64,000 bases of DNA, taken from the NCBI GenBank assembly GCA_031264755.1, contig JAISDO010000015.1:17755-81754 (forward strand), given 5' to 3'. Positions 16,900 through 26,397 of the stretch are shown here, piece after piece. The stretch's first letter is position 1; every line of letters starts with the position of its first letter. A program made the position numbers and the translations under genes. The notes below the pieces were generated by a model that had not been told where the DNA came from, ran no database searches, and saw only the letters and a program-made list of their open reading frames with translations. The DNA comes from Clostridiales bacterium. Its GTDB lineage: Bacteria; Bacillota_A; Clostridia; Christensenellales; Pumilibacteraceae.

Positions 16900-17472
16900 T
16901 TATATATATATAGGTTGAATTTGCTTTTTTTGAAGTGCTTGATCTGCAGCGGGTATTAGTTGAGCTAGATTGGCAACCAAGCTGAATGGCTTAGAGATAT
17001 GATTGTCTTGAGATAATGGTACTACAAAGATATTTTTGGCATTGAGTAGCAAGCCAATGTTTTTGGCTGTATTAGACAATCCGTCATTGGTGCTAGGAGC
17101 TATTAGTACAGGTTTGTTGTTGCGCAGAGTTGCCTTGGTTGCCATCAATACAGGGGTGTCTGTGATACCATATGCTAACTTGGATAGGGTATTGCCTGTA
17201 GCGGGAGCAATGATGACTAGGTCTAGCATGTTGCTAGGACCTAATGTCTCGGCTTGTACGATTGTATTGATGACTTGGTCTGCATTGCTAGCTCTCAACA
17301 AGTCAGCCCTGAAGTCATCAGCTTTGTAAAATCTTGTATCCCAGCTAGCTACGCTGTTGGATATTATGGGTACTATTGTGTTGTGCTTGGCCAGTTGAGA
17401 TATTATGGGCAATACGGCAGATAATGTACAGAATGACCCCGTAACACAGAATCCGATAGTCTTATTCTTCAT
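16900..17472 (-). CDS. dpaB: dipicolinate synthase subunit B
   Basis: 190 residues, flavoprotein-like subunit (SpoVFB) of dipicolinate synthase, made in the mother cell to supply the spore core with dipicolinic acid. It follows the family closely: IGFCVTGSFCTLSAVLPII at the start, then VIIAPATGNTLSKLAYGIT, DTPVLMATKATLRNNKPVL, APSTNDGLSNTAKNIG and the terminal KQIQPIYI. A GTGGAGAAAA ribosome binding site precedes the ATG. It is second in a minus-strand operon after dpaA, with a 179-base gap. The last codons coincide with a TA run at about 16900-16912. Confidence 0.95.
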   Translation of the reverse strand: MKNKTIGFCVTGSFCTLSAVLPIISQLAKHNTIVPIISNSVASWDTRFYKADDFRADLLRASNADQVINTIVQAETLGPSNMLDLVIIAPATGNTLSKLAYGITDTPVLMATKATLRNNKPVLIAPSTNDGLSNTAKNIGLLLNAKNIFVVPLSQDNHISKPFSLVANLAQLIPAADQALQKKQIQPIYI

Positions 17473-17651
17473 GAGTTTTTCTCCACATGTTAGGCAAATT
17501 TGTCACAAAACGTCTGTATTAGAGTGAGGTATGTACTCAATCTAATATTGATTTGTTTTGTCTTTTGTAATATCTTTTGGATAGATTGGTTAAGTAAATG
17601 TTGTTTGGTGATTGTCATTGGACAAAATACTTGTGGCAGTGATAAAGTTGC

Positions 17652-18440
17652 TTAGTTGATCTTCAATCTCTTGAATATGCTTTGTATAATATATGATGCA
17701 GCCGTCAGTGGTGTTACTCGTGAGGGTATTGCCAGGTAATGTCTAGTGTTGATATCTAGTTGCTTAGCTAGTTCAAAGTCAACACCGCCAGGCAAAGAAG
17801 CTACATCTAGCACAAAGCAATCTTTGGATAGATAGTGCAATTGGTAGTCTAGTACCATTGCTGGTACCGTATTGACTATGCAATGGTACTTGTCCCATGG
17901 TATGTTGTCACCAAAATTATATTTGGTGATAGATTGGTTGCTTGTATAGGTCTTGTCATCCTGCTCTCTAGATAAGATAGATACACTGACATGATTGTGA
18001 CTTAGCAATTTTGTCATAGCGGTGGCCACTCGTCCATTGCCTATTAGCAATACATTGAGATGTAGGAGGCTAACTTTGGTATTGTCAATAATACTAGCTA
18101 GAGCACCTTCGGCAGTTAGATCAGCATTGAGCAATGTTAGATTTTGGTCATCAAAGTATCTGTGCATTGTTATGCCTTTGTCCTGCCAAATATCTAGAGT
18201 AGCCTTGTCCAATTTGCCATAGAAGACTATACTATCACTTGGCATATTGATATCCTTGACTACGCAAGCGGGTGTGTATGTAGGGCTGAGTAGCAATACT
18301 ATAGGTTGATCAAGTTCTGAATTAGATGACAATAACATGGGCAGTGATACAACATCACTACCATCATTAAGAAGTAGCTCTAGTACAGCTTGATTGCGAG
18401 GATCTGATGTGTCTACAACCAGTTTTTTGTCTATCTTCAT
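17652..18440 (-). CDS. dpaA: dipicolinate synthase subunit A
   Basis: 262 residues, NAD(P)-dependent subunit (SpoVFA) that with DpaB turns a dihydrodipicolinate-pathway intermediate into dipicolinate. A Rossmann motif VLLIGNGRVATAMTKLL is at about residues 140-156, and NADLTAEGALASII, CIVNTVPAMVL and VLDVASLPGGVDFELAK match SpoVFA. The N-terminal half is more divergent. The start is set at ATG 18440; the frame also runs up to a TTG at 18497, but the extension has no support. No ribosome binding site is seen. The sigma-K-like sequence at 18448-18475 would start transcription at the ATG. Confidence 0.93.
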   Translation of the reverse strand: MKIDKKLVVDTSDPRNQAVLELLLNDGSDVVSLPMLLSSNSELDQPIVLLLSPTYTPACVVKDINMPSDSIVFYGKLDKATLDIWQDKGITMHRYFDDQNLTLLNADLTAEGALASIIDNTKVSLLHLNVLLIGNGRVATAMTKLLSHNHVSVSILSREQDDKTYTSNQSITKYNFGDNIPWDKYHCIVNTVPAMVLDYQLHYLSKDCFVLDVASLPGGVDFELAKQLDINTRHYLAIPSRVTPLTAASYIIQSIFKRLKIN

Positions 18441-18447
18441 ACCCAAT

Positions 18448-18475
18448 TTATGTATGCAGATAGTGCCAATATGGT
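18448..18475 (-). promoter_or_regulatory. possible sigma-K-type promoter of the dpa operon
   Basis: On the minus strand AC, 17 bases, then CATACATAA, one mismatch from the mother-cell sigma-K -10 (CATANNNTA), and seven bases to the dpaA ATG. Sigma-K control of dipicolinate synthase is known in Bacillus. The match is weak by itself. Confidence 0.35.
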
Positions 18476-18663
18476 TACAATGTGTTAGCAATTGCAACTA
18501 TATTGATACATTATCTCTATCTCTTGCAAGTCAATTTGGGTTATGGCAAGTGGACTATACAAGATCTTCTTGTGCAAGTCTAGTCCAAACCATATGTAGT
18601 TGATACAGGTTTTGTAATATTTGCCTATGACCAAATCATTAGGCAAAAATATCAATTTTGGTA

Positions 18664-18669
18664 TATAAT
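18664..18669 (+). promoter_or_regulatory. -10 element placing +1 on the start codon of the hemolysin III gene
   Basis: TATAAT at 18664-18669, then six bases and GTG at 18676. The nearest -35-like sequence is TTAGGC at 18639-18644 with a long 19-base spacer, so the promoter call is only moderate. Confidence 0.45.
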
Positions 18670-18675
18670 GGTACT

Positions 18676-19356
18676 GTGGAAAGTAGTATTGATTTGAAAG
18701 CAAAACGCATACCAAAGCCTATGGTGTCATATACCAAGATTGAAGAATATTTTAATATATTTACTCACTTGGTAGGATTTGCCTTGTCTGTTGTAGGGTC
18801 TATCTTTTTGATCTTGCGGACGATAGTACTACAATACGATGCTTTGGCTATATTTGCGGTGAGTGTGTATAGTGCTACTCTAGTGTTGTGTTTTGCTATG
18901 AGTACTGTATATCATTGGATGCCCAACAACAGCAAATCTCGTAGGGTGTTTAGGAGACTAGATCACTGTAGTATATCACTGTTGATAGCAGGCACTTATA
19001 CTCCATTCATGTTGATTGGTATAGGTGGTGTTCTTGGGGCTGTGTTGACATTTGTCAATCTGAGCTTGGCAGTGTTACTTGTGACACTCAACTCAATTGA
19101 CGTGCATAGGTTTAGATTGCTTAGTATCATAGGATATTTGACTATGGGATGGCTCCTGATAGCCATAATTGTGCCAGCCTGGCACAATCTAGGTGCATTA
19201 GCATTTATTTGGCTTTTTGCTGGTGGGTTGTCTTATACTATAGGTGTGGTCTTCTACAAGCTCAAATTTATATCCTTTAATCATGCTATATGGCATATCT
19301 TTGTATTGGTTGGTGCAGTGCTAATGTATATTAGCATGTTTGGATATGTGGTGTAG
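18676..19356 (+). CDS. hemolysin III / PAQR family membrane protein
   Basis: 226 residues from GTG 18676, with seven hydrophobic segments. The family motifs are YFNIFTHLVGFALSVVGS near the start, FAMSTVYHWMP with the conserved Ser and His, RRLDHCSISLLIAGTYTPF with Asp-His, and FNHAIWHIFVLVGAVLMY near the end. These correspond to the zinc-binding HxxxH and SxxxH/D sites of the CREST superfamily. Bacterial function is uncertain; the hemolysin name is historical. The start is chosen from the promoter position; ATG 18721 also lies in frame. It is followed 51 bases later by ileS. Confidence 0.88.
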   Translation: MESSIDLKAKRIPKPMVSYTKIEEYFNIFTHLVGFALSVVGSIFLILRTIVLQYDALAIFAVSVYSATLVLCFAMSTVYHWMPNNSKSRRVFRRLDHCSISLLIAGTYTPFMLIGIGGVLGAVLTFVNLSLAVLLVTLNSIDVHRFRLLSIIGYLTMGWLLIAIIVPAWHNLGALAFIWLFAGGLSYTIGVVFYKLKFISFNHAIWHIFVLVGAVLMYISMFGYVV

Positions 19357-19406
19357 TGTACAGCATATATTGTGATTGTTTAGAATTGGGTCAAGGTAAA
19401 TTAATA

Positions 19407-22400
19407 ATGAGCAAAGATAAAAAAATATATGACAAAGTCAACCCTTCTTTGGACTTTGTACAAAAAGAATTAGATATCATCAAGTTTTGGCAAGACAATA
19501 ATATATTTGACAAGAGTGTACAACGCAACAATGATGCTCCCGAATTTAGCTTTTTTGATGGACCACCTACTGCCAACGGCAAGCCACATATTGGACATGT
19601 GTTGACTAGAGTGGTCAAGGATGTGATACCAAGATACAAGACAATGAAGGGATATAGGGTACAACGTAAGGCGGGTTGGGATACACACGGTCTCCCTGTG
19701 GAGCTAGAAGTAGAAAAGAGTTTGGGATTGGATGGCAAGCAAGATATAGAGAGATATGGTGTGTCAGCCTTTATACAAAAGTGCAAAGATAGTGTCTTCA
19801 CTTACAAATCCGAGTGGGAGAGAATGTCAGAGCGTGTAGGTTATTGGGTAGATATGCAAGACCCATATGTGACATATGATGACAAATATATTGAGAGTGT
19901 ATGGTGGAGTCTATCACAAATGTACGACAAGGGATTGCTGTATAAGGGACACAAGATATTGCCATATTGTGCTAGGTGTGGGACAAGCCTAAGTAGCCAC
20001 GAAGTAGCACAGGGGTACAAGGACGTTGTGGATCGCACTGCTATTGTGGCTTTTGATATTGGCGACAACCAATATATAGCGGCTTGGACCACTACACCTT
20101 GGACTTTGCCTAGCAATGTAGCATTGTGTGTGCATCCAGACTATGAGTACAATTTGATAGAAACTAGTCAATATAAGGTAGGCAACAATAATACTAGAGT
20201 ATGGATGGCCTGTGAGCTAGTATCTAAGGTCTTTGAGGACTACAAGATAATAGACACGGTCAAGGGCAGTCAACTATTGGGTAAGAGATACCAACCATTG
20301 TACAGTGTGGAGCAATCTACTAATGCTGAGTCAGAGCAACACTCATATGTTGTAGTGGCGGACAAGTTTGTTACATTGGATAGTGGTACTGGTGTGGTAC
20401 ACATAGCACCTGCATATGGCGAAGATGATGCTAGAGTAGGTAGAGACAACAATCTAAAATTTGTACGATTGGTTGGGGACAACGGTCAATTTGAGTCTGG
20501 ACAGTTTGGCGGACTCAAGTTTAAGGAAGCGGACAAACACATACTGAGAGACTTGAAAGCTCGCAATCTATTAATCAAAGAGTTGCCTTACAGTCATAGT
20601 TATCCGCACTGTTGGCGTTGCGATAGTCCATTGATGTATTATGCTCGTAGTAGTTGGTTTGTGGCTATGTCTAAGTTGCGTGATAGACTAGTTGCTAGCA
20701 ACAATACTATCAACTGGGTACCTAGCAATATAGGTACAGGCAGGATGGGCAACTTCTTGAGTCAAGTCATAGATTGGGGAATCTCACGAGAGAGATATTG
20801 GGGGACGCCATTGCCTATTTGGCAGTGTGAGTGTGGCAATATTAGAGTTGTAGCGAGTAGAGCTGAATTGGTCCAATTGTCTGGTTGTGCGGTAGACATA
20901 GAGCTACACAAGCCTTATGTAGATGATGTGACTATATCTTGTGACAAGTGTAGCAAGATGATGCGTAGGACGCCCGAAGTTATAGATTGCTGGTATGATA
21001 GCGGGAGCATGCCTTTTGCCCAATACAACTATCCGTATGCGGGAGAAGACAACTTTAGAGCTACATTCCCCGCTGACTTTATATCCGAAGCTGTAGACCA
21101 AACTCGTGGGTGGTTCTATACATTGAGTGCTATCAGTGTTGCATTGTTTGACAAGGCTCCATTTCGCAATTGTATAGTGCTAGGTCATGTATTGGATTCC
21201 AAAGGTATTAAGATGTCCAAGCACAAAGGCAATGTGGTGGATACTTGGAGTGTGTTGGACAAGCAGGGTGCGGATGCTATTAGATGGTATTTTTTGAGTA
21301 CATCGGCTGCGTGGTTGCCCTCAAGGTTCTCTCACGAATTGGTAGTAGAGAGTAGTCGCAAGTTCATAGGTACATTGTGGAATGTTTATAGTTTTTATGT
21401 ATTGTATGCCAATATAGACAACTTTGATCCAACTAGACACAAGCTGAATGTTGATGAGTTGGGATTGATGGACAAGTGGATACTATCTTGTAGCAATACG
21501 TTGATAGAGACTGTAGATGCATACCTTAGTGAGTACAAACTGATTGAGTGTACTAAGGTACTCAGTGACTATTGTGATCAACTATCCAATTGGTATATTA
21601 GACGTAGTAGGGATAGATTTTGGAGTGACAAGTGGGACATAGACAAGTGCAATGCCTATATGACGTTGTATACAGTTTTGACAGATCTAATCAAGTTGTC
21701 AGCACCATTTGTGCCTTTTGTATGCGAGAGCATCTATCTCAATATAGTCAAACGTGTAGACAGTACTGCTCCTCAGTCAGTCCATCTATGCGAATATCCC
21801 TCGTCTAATAGTGCGTATATAGACAAGCAATTGCAAGATACTATGCGTACTGTACTCACAATTGTAGAGAATGGTCGTGCTGCACGTAGTCAACACAATA
21901 TCAAGAATCGCCAACCGCTATACAAGGCTTATGTAGGTGGGCAGCTCAATCTATCTCAAGAGTTGACTGATATTGTCAAAGAAGAACTTAATATCAAAAA
22001 TATAGAGCTAGTTGTACAGCAAGGTAGATTCCTAACATATGAGTGCAAACCACAGTTGCGTACTTTGGGGGCAAAATATGGCAAGAATCTCAATGTAGTC
22101 AAGCAATATTTGTTGGACAATAGTGCCAAGATTGTGCAGTGGTTTGGCGACAATCCAGACGGTGTCTTCGTAGATAGTGTGGGTGATGTGAATATATCTC
22201 TTAGCAAAGATGATGTACTGACTACGGTCAAGTCCGCTCCCGGATATGCTAGCGTTGGACACAATGGTGTAGTTGTAGCACTAGATACCACATTGACTGA
22301 GGAGTTGATAGCTGAGGGTTTTGTAAGAGAGATTGTGAGCAAAATTCAAAACATACGCAAAGAGAGCAACTTTGATGTGACAGATCGTATATCCATATGC

Positions 22401-22562
22401 TACAAGACTAGTGCCAAGTTGGACAGTGTAGTTGAAGAATACAAGGCAACTATAATGAAGGATACCCTATGTCAAACTCTAACTATGGATAACTGTACAA
22501 GTGGTGTTATGCTAGATATCAATGGTGAGAAGTTTGAATGTCTAGTTAAGGTCGTTGGATAA
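19407..22562 (+). CDS. ileS: isoleucyl-tRNA synthetase, eukaryote-like (type 2) form
   Basis: 1051 residues. Class I synthetase charging tRNA-Ile, with an editing domain. HIGH motif GKPHIGHVLTRVVKD, KMSKS-type motif IKMSKHKGNVVD, and the editing-domain run AWTTTPWTLPSNVALCV are clear. DWGISRERYWGTPLPIWQC followed by ECGN, and SSWFVAMSKLRDRL, are the type 2 (eukaryote-like, often mupirocin-insensitive) pattern, and the C-terminal zinc finger of the E. coli type is not seen. AAGGT upstream supports ATG 19407. No T-box leader is present, although ileS in many Firmicutes has one; the gene follows the hemolysin III gene by only 51 bases. Confidence 0.95.
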   Translation: MSKDKKIYDKVNPSLDFVQKELDIIKFWQDNNIFDKSVQRNNDAPEFSFFDGPPTANGKPHIGHVLTRVVKDVIPRYKTMKGYRVQRKAGWDTHGLPVELEVEKSLGLDGKQDIERYGVSAFIQKCKDSVFTYKSEWERMSERVGYWVDMQDPYVTYDDKYIESVWWSLSQMYDKGLLYKGHKILPYCARCGTSLSSHEVAQGYKDVVDRTAIVAFDIGDNQYIAAWTTTPWTLPSNVALCVHPDYEYNLIETSQYKVGNNNTRVWMACELVSKVFEDYKIIDTVKGSQLLGKRYQPLYSVEQSTNAESEQHSYVVVADKFVTLDSGTGVVHIAPAYGEDDARVGRDNNLKFVRLVGDNGQFESGQFGGLKFKEADKHILRDLKARNLLIKELPYSHSYPHCWRCDSPLMYYARSSWFVAMSKLRDRLVASNNTINWVPSNIGTGRMGNFLSQVIDWGISRERYWGTPLPIWQCECGNIRVVASRAELVQLSGCAVDIELHKPYVDDVTISCDKCSKMMRRTPEVIDCWYDSGSMPFAQYNYPYAGEDNFRATFPADFISEAVDQTRGWFYTLSAISVALFDKAPFRNCIVLGHVLDSKGIKMSKHKGNVVDTWSVLDKQGADAIRWYFLSTSAAWLPSRFSHELVVESSRKFIGTLWNVYSFYVLYANIDNFDPTRHKLNVDELGLMDKWILSCSNTLIETVDAYLSEYKLIECTKVLSDYCDQLSNWYIRRSRDRFWSDKWDIDKCNAYMTLYTVLTDLIKLSAPFVPFVCESIYLNIVKRVDSTAPQSVHLCEYPSSNSAYIDKQLQDTMRTVLTIVENGRAARSQHNIKNRQPLYKAYVGGQLNLSQELTDIVKEELNIKNIELVVQQGRFLTYECKPQLRTLGAKYGKNLNVVKQYLLDNSAKIVQWFGDNPDGVFVDSVGDVNISLSKDDVLTTVKSAPGYASVGHNGVVVALDTTLTEELIAEGFVREIVSKIQNIRKESNFDVTDRISICYKTSAKLDSVVEEYKATIMKDTLCQTLTMDNCTSGVMLDINGEKFECLVKVVG

Positions 22563-22677
22563 AAAGTGCACTAATATTAGTGTGTTTGATGAGCTGATTG
22601 TTGGGTGTTGCTGTGGACAAACCTCTCGATTGACATTGTTTTTGTGTACTTGTATCCATAATTTGTAATTTGATACT

Positions 22678-23529
22678 ATGCCACCTATACCAAAACTAAA
22701 TAGACCATTATTTTTTGTGTTGCTTGCTTGTCTAATTGTGCCAGGATGCATATATGCATATATCATCCAAAAAAAACAAGAGACATGGTACAAAGAGTGT
22801 GCTCAACTCAAGCTCAAACAACAATTGAGTGAGAGAGACAAGCAATTGTTGTTGAGTGTCACGAACTTGGATAGAGGGACAGAGTTAGAGAGACAATGTA
22901 TACTCAAACTACTCAAATCCAATATTGTTAGTGCTGGAGATGTGTATCACGACATGTACTTCAAGCGTTGGGATGACAACTTTGTGCGAGTACCATTGAT
23001 TGTTGTTGCCAAATCTGGATTGATAGTACTGTGTGTACAGGAGTGTCAAGGTGAGATATATGGCAAGATTGACCAAAAAATATGGGACAATGTATCATAC
23101 AGTACCACTAAGAAGATTAAGATCTTCAATCCAATTGTCCACAATATAGAGCTTGTAGATATTGTCAAGGACAACATTGCTACAATTGACTTGCCTAAGT
23201 CTCTCAAATATCAAGATATACGTATATACAGTATGACTGTGTTTGGCGGAGACTGCCAATTCAAGGATATACTATTGACTCAACCAGTATCTAGCAAGAC
23301 CAAAAACAACAAACCACACAAGACGTCGGACAAAGACCAATTTGTAATTAGAGATTGGCAAATATTGGATGTTGTACGTGATATTGTATATAGTCAAGAG
23401 CCTCTTCAACAGTATGATAGTATATTGTACCAAGCACTTGTCACGGCAAGACAATATGCTCTCAATGATGATATTGTGCTCAACTACTACAAGCAAGACC
23501 ACGACCTCCGCAACAAATATCTAGTGTAG
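22678..23529 (+). CDS. membrane-anchored NERD (nuclease-related) domain protein
   Basis: 283 residues. A hydrophobic segment at residues 11-31 (FFVLLACLIVPGCIYAYII) anchors the protein. The NERD-type core follows at about residues 65-180: RGTELERQCILKLLKS, a strand with VPLIVVAKSGLIVLCVQEC, then EIYGKIDQKIWDN and FNPIVHNIE, which match the GxxxE, QID-iVv...G-fViE.K and G...W...NP..Q pattern, although the usual E-x-K reads Q-E-C. NERD is related to restriction-endonuclease-like folds. The residue changes leave nuclease activity uncertain. No ribosome binding site is seen; TTGACA at 22630 may be the -35. Confidence 0.78.
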   Translation: MPPIPKLNRPLFFVLLACLIVPGCIYAYIIQKKQETWYKECAQLKLKQQLSERDKQLLLSVTNLDRGTELERQCILKLLKSNIVSAGDVYHDMYFKRWDDNFVRVPLIVVAKSGLIVLCVQECQGEIYGKIDQKIWDNVSYSTTKKIKIFNPIVHNIELVDIVKDNIATIDLPKSLKYQDIRIYSMTVFGGDCQFKDILLTQPVSSKTKNNKPHKTSDKDQFVIRDWQILDVVRDIVYSQEPLQQYDSILYQALVTARQYALNDDIVLNYYKQDHDLRNKYLV

Positions 23530-23590
23530 TCAACACCAATGTATTGATGCCAAAATATTGCAATATCAATCTGCACTTGTTGAGAGAGTT

Positions 23591-24466
23591 ATGATCAAAT
23601 TAGCAAACAAATGGAAAGATTACGTAGTATTAGCTACAGGTGAGAGCAACAAGCTAGAACGTTGGGGCAACACAATGTTGCTCCGTCCCGATCCTCAGGT
23701 AATATGGGGGGAGCGGACAACTCTAGCCAAATACAATGGATTGCATGCCATATATACTAGAGATATTAGTGGTGGGGGCAAGTGGGATATATTGCGGCAG
23801 TTTGCACAAGAGTGGGTGATTGAGTACCCTTTGGGCAAGCACCAACTCAAGCTAATAGTCAAACCTATGGGGTTCAAGCATACGGGTGTCTTTCCGGAGC
23901 AGGCGGTCAATTGGGACTTGATGTACAACTTGATTAGTAATAGGTCACAATGTGCGGATTGTGTACCAAGGGTACTCAATCTATTTGGGTATACTGGAGC
24001 AGCGTCTGTAGCATGTGCCATAGCTGGAGGCAAGGTTGTGCATGTAGATGCAGCCAAGAATATGGTACATACATGTAGACAAAATGCTCAGCTCAATGGT
24101 ATTAGTGATATACGGTATATTGTAGATGATTGCAACAAGTTTGTGGAGCGGGAGATACGAAGGGGTAACAAGTATGATTGTATAATAATGGATCCGCCTA
24201 GTTATGGGCGTGGTCCCAACAACGAACCTTGGAAGTTGACTGACAATATATGTGGCTTGGTTAGCAATGCGGCACAGTTGTTGAGTGACAATCCAATATT
24301 TTTTGTTATCAATAGTTATACTACTGGTCTACAACCATCTGTACTTCAGAATCTTCTCAATATATATTTGCCAAGCGGTCAAGTGCAGGCCTACGAATTG
24401 GCATTGCCTACACAAGAAGATCGGATAATATTGCCATGTGGGTGTAGTGCAATATGGACACGGTAG
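23591..24466 (+). CDS. class I SAM-dependent methyltransferase, RlmI-like (COG1092)
   Basis: 291 residues. The N-terminal WKDYVVLATGESNKLERWG followed by LLRPDPQVIWG is typical of this group of 23S-rRNA-cytosine-type methyltransferases in Firmicutes. The SAM site is VLNLFGYTGAASVACAIAGG at about residue 135, followed by VHVDAAKNMV and ending with IIMDPPSYGRGP, the substrate-amine motif DPPSYG. No PUA domain is evident at the N-terminus. ATG 23591 follows GAGAGAG. The target RNA is inferred from family only. Confidence 0.85.
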   Translation: MIKLANKWKDYVVLATGESNKLERWGNTMLLRPDPQVIWGERTTLAKYNGLHAIYTRDISGGGKWDILRQFAQEWVIEYPLGKHQLKLIVKPMGFKHTGVFPEQAVNWDLMYNLISNRSQCADCVPRVLNLFGYTGAASVACAIAGGKVVHVDAAKNMVHTCRQNAQLNGISDIRYIVDDCNKFVEREIRRGNKYDCIIMDPPSYGRGPNNEPWKLTDNICGLVSNAAQLLSDNPIFFVINSYTTGLQPSVLQNLLNIYLPSGQVQAYELALPTQEDRIILPCGCSAIWTR

Positions 24467-24712
24467 ATTATACTACTTCACATATGGCTGTAGTGTAGTG
24501 TTATACAAATGCATATTAGTTGTCTTTGTATTGATAGATATAGGCTCATGTTGCCAAATTGTGGTAGCATGGGTGTTTTTGTGTATACAACAATTATATT
24601 ATATTTTTGGTATGATGGCATAAACTATACAGTAAGTTAGTATATTTATGTGTAGATAATTTGTCGTTTTTTGTATGTATTGCAAATATACTATTTATAG
24701 GGGTGATGATTG
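24467..24712 (+). other. intergenic region before murG
   Basis: About 245 bases with no gene that I can support. A short open frame crosses from the methyltransferase end but has no start signal or recognisable content. AGGGGTGAT at about 24699 is the murG ribosome binding site. Confidence 0.4.
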
Positions 24713-25768
24713 ATGAAGCGAATTGTACTTGCAGGTGGTGGGACAGGTGGGCATATTATGCCCAATATAGCATTGATACCACATCTCACGCAGTATTTTG
24801 AAGTGCACTATATGGGTATAGAGAGTGACAGGGAGATAGTCTGCAATCATAGTCCCCAGACTATCTTTCATACTATTGACAGTGTCAAATTAGTGAGACC
24901 AGTGTATCACTTGTCTAATGTCCTTATACCATTCAAGCTACATATGTGCAAAAAGAAAGCGATCAAGGTAATGCAAGATATAGATCCTAGTATAGTATTT
25001 AGCAAAGGTGGATTTGTAGCTTTGCCTGCTGTATTAGCCGCAGAAAAATTGAAAGTGCCTTATATATTGCATGAGAGTGATTGTAGTCTTGGGTTGTCCA
25101 ACAGACTTTGTGTCAACAAGGCCAAAGCAGTATTGGCTTCTTTTGATATTGCAATCAAAGGAGTAAAAAATGGTCAACATATAGGCAGCCCTATACGCAA
25201 GCTCAATGGTGACAAAACAAGATTGGATCTGTCCAATCTCAATCCTCAACTACCCAATCTACTCATAGTGGGTGGAAGCAAGGGTGCTAAGGCTATCAAC
25301 ACTTGTATAATACTCAATCTAGATACATTGCTACAAGACTACAATGTGATACACATCACAGGCAAAGATGGTATAGACAATACCAAACGACGTGGATACT
25401 TGCAGATCGCCTTTGCACACAACATGGCGGATTATATTGATGCTGCAGATTATGTGATAAGTAGGGCAGGTGCCAATACTTTGTTTGAGCTAATACATCA
25501 ATCCAAACCAACATTGGTTATACCATTGCCCAAGTCTACTAGTAGAGGTGACCAATTGCAAAATGCCAAATACTTTGAAGACAAAAAATGTATATTGGTA
25601 CTACAACAAGAGAGCCTCAATTGCAACACGCTCCTCAATAAGTTGCAAGAACTCAAGAAGAGCAAAAATATCCTAATCAACAATTGTGGCTCGCAACACA
25701 ATATAGATGGTACACAACGCATAGTCAACAAAATACTAGAGATAGACAAAGCAAGCCATACTGTTTAG
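24713..25768 (+). CDS. murG: UDP-GlcNAc:undecaprenyl-pyrophosphoryl-MurNAc-pentapeptide GlcNAc transferase
   Basis: 351 residues, normal for MurG. It adds GlcNAc to lipid I on the inner membrane face to give lipid II. The start IVLAGGGTGGHIMPNIAL is the glycine-rich G-loop 1, FSKGGFVALPAVLAA and LHESDCSLGLSNR follow, and VGGSKGAKAIN is the second glycine-rich loop. ADYVISRAGANTLFEL and PTLVIPLPKSTSRGDQLQNA form the UDP-GlcNAc site. ATG 24713 is preferred over TTG 24710, with AGGGGTGAT upstream. Confidence 0.95.
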   Translation: MKRIVLAGGGTGGHIMPNIALIPHLTQYFEVHYMGIESDREIVCNHSPQTIFHTIDSVKLVRPVYHLSNVLIPFKLHMCKKKAIKVMQDIDPSIVFSKGGFVALPAVLAAEKLKVPYILHESDCSLGLSNRLCVNKAKAVLASFDIAIKGVKNGQHIGSPIRKLNGDKTRLDLSNLNPQLPNLLIVGGSKGAKAINTCIILNLDTLLQDYNVIHITGKDGIDNTKRRGYLQIAFAHNMADYIDAADYVISRAGANTLFELIHQSKPTLVIPLPKSTSRGDQLQNAKYFEDKKCILVLQQESLNCNTLLNKLQELKKSKNILINNCGSQHNIDGTQRIVNKILEIDKASHTV

Positions 25769-25885
25769 TTGTTTGTTGTGATAGACAAGGTGGCATATAT
25801 AGTCTCAATATAGAACATAATATTTGTATGTGATTTTGTACTTTGGTGTTGCCAAAATTATACAAATATGCACAAGTTAGTTGCG

Positions 25886-25914
25886 TTGACAATTGTGTCC
25901 AAATTGGGTATAAT
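25886..25914 (+). promoter_or_regulatory. consensus promoter of the small acidic protein gene
   Basis: TTGACA (25886-25891), 17-base spacer, TATAAT (25909-25914), both hexamers perfect. Confidence 0.85.
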
Positions 25915-25965
25915 ATATGTATATAATATATCAAGGAACTGCTAGCAGATTAAAGGAGATAAAAA

Positions 25966-26265
25966 ATGGAAAATGGATATTTTGAGATACTTGTTGCTAA
26001 CAACACCAAGTTGTTGGATAGGAATGGCAAATCTCAAATGGAGCACACAGATGATACTACTTATGCAGATTATGACGAGGCATTTGAAGTACTGTGCAAT
26101 TATTACAAAAAACAATTTGGTGACAAGCCAGACAGGGTCAAGTTGCGTCTCAGTAGTGGCACTTGCTCTATCAACTTTGTAGATCTTGACGCTCCAGTTG
26201 AAGAAGAAGAGCCTGCACCAGATCAACAAGCCGTTGACGCTCAACCAGAATCAGCACAAGCATAA
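25966..26265 (+). CDS. small acidic protein of unknown function
   Basis: 99 residues, family not recognised. Residues 1-72 look like a small alpha/beta domain (FEILVANNTKLLDRNG, YADYDEAFEVLCNYYKKQFG, RVKLRLSSGTCSINFVDLD), and the tail is a run of Glu, Pro, Gln and Ala (PVEEEEPAPDQQAVDAQPES) that is probably disordered. A perfect promoter and a perfectly spaced AAAGGAGAT site predict strong expression. No signal peptide. The combination suggests an abundant cytoplasmic protein, but nothing points to a function. Confidence 0.8.
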   Translation: MENGYFEILVANNTKLLDRNGKSQMEHTDDTTYADYDEAFEVLCNYYKKQFGDKPDRVKLRLSSGTCSINFVDLDAPVEEEEPAPDQQAVDAQPESAQA

Positions 26266-26361
26266 TATTAGAGATATGCTTGTGGGTGAGAGTGTGGGCT
26301 AGCAAGTTGCTTGATGTGTGTGATGAGTTGACCTGTTGTGCAAGTTGGCTTTGTGCTTTGG

Positions 26362-26390
26362 TTGCGTAGTCAATCGTTGTATGATATAAT
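26362..26390 (+). promoter_or_regulatory. leaderless promoter of the YgjV-like gene
   Basis: TTGCGT (26362-26367), 17-base spacer, TATAAT (26385-26390), seven bases, ATG at 26398. The predicted +1 is at or one base before the start codon. Confidence 0.65.
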
Positions 26391-26397
26391 ATTGGCT

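Noticed and set aside
16900..16915. TA dinucleotide run as a phase-variable repeat
   Set aside because: It encodes the last residues QPIYI and the stop of dpaB, which match the normal family C-terminus.
24438..24623. 61-residue frame after the methyltransferase
   Set aside because: Begins inside the methyltransferase gene, no ribosome binding site, no recognisable content.
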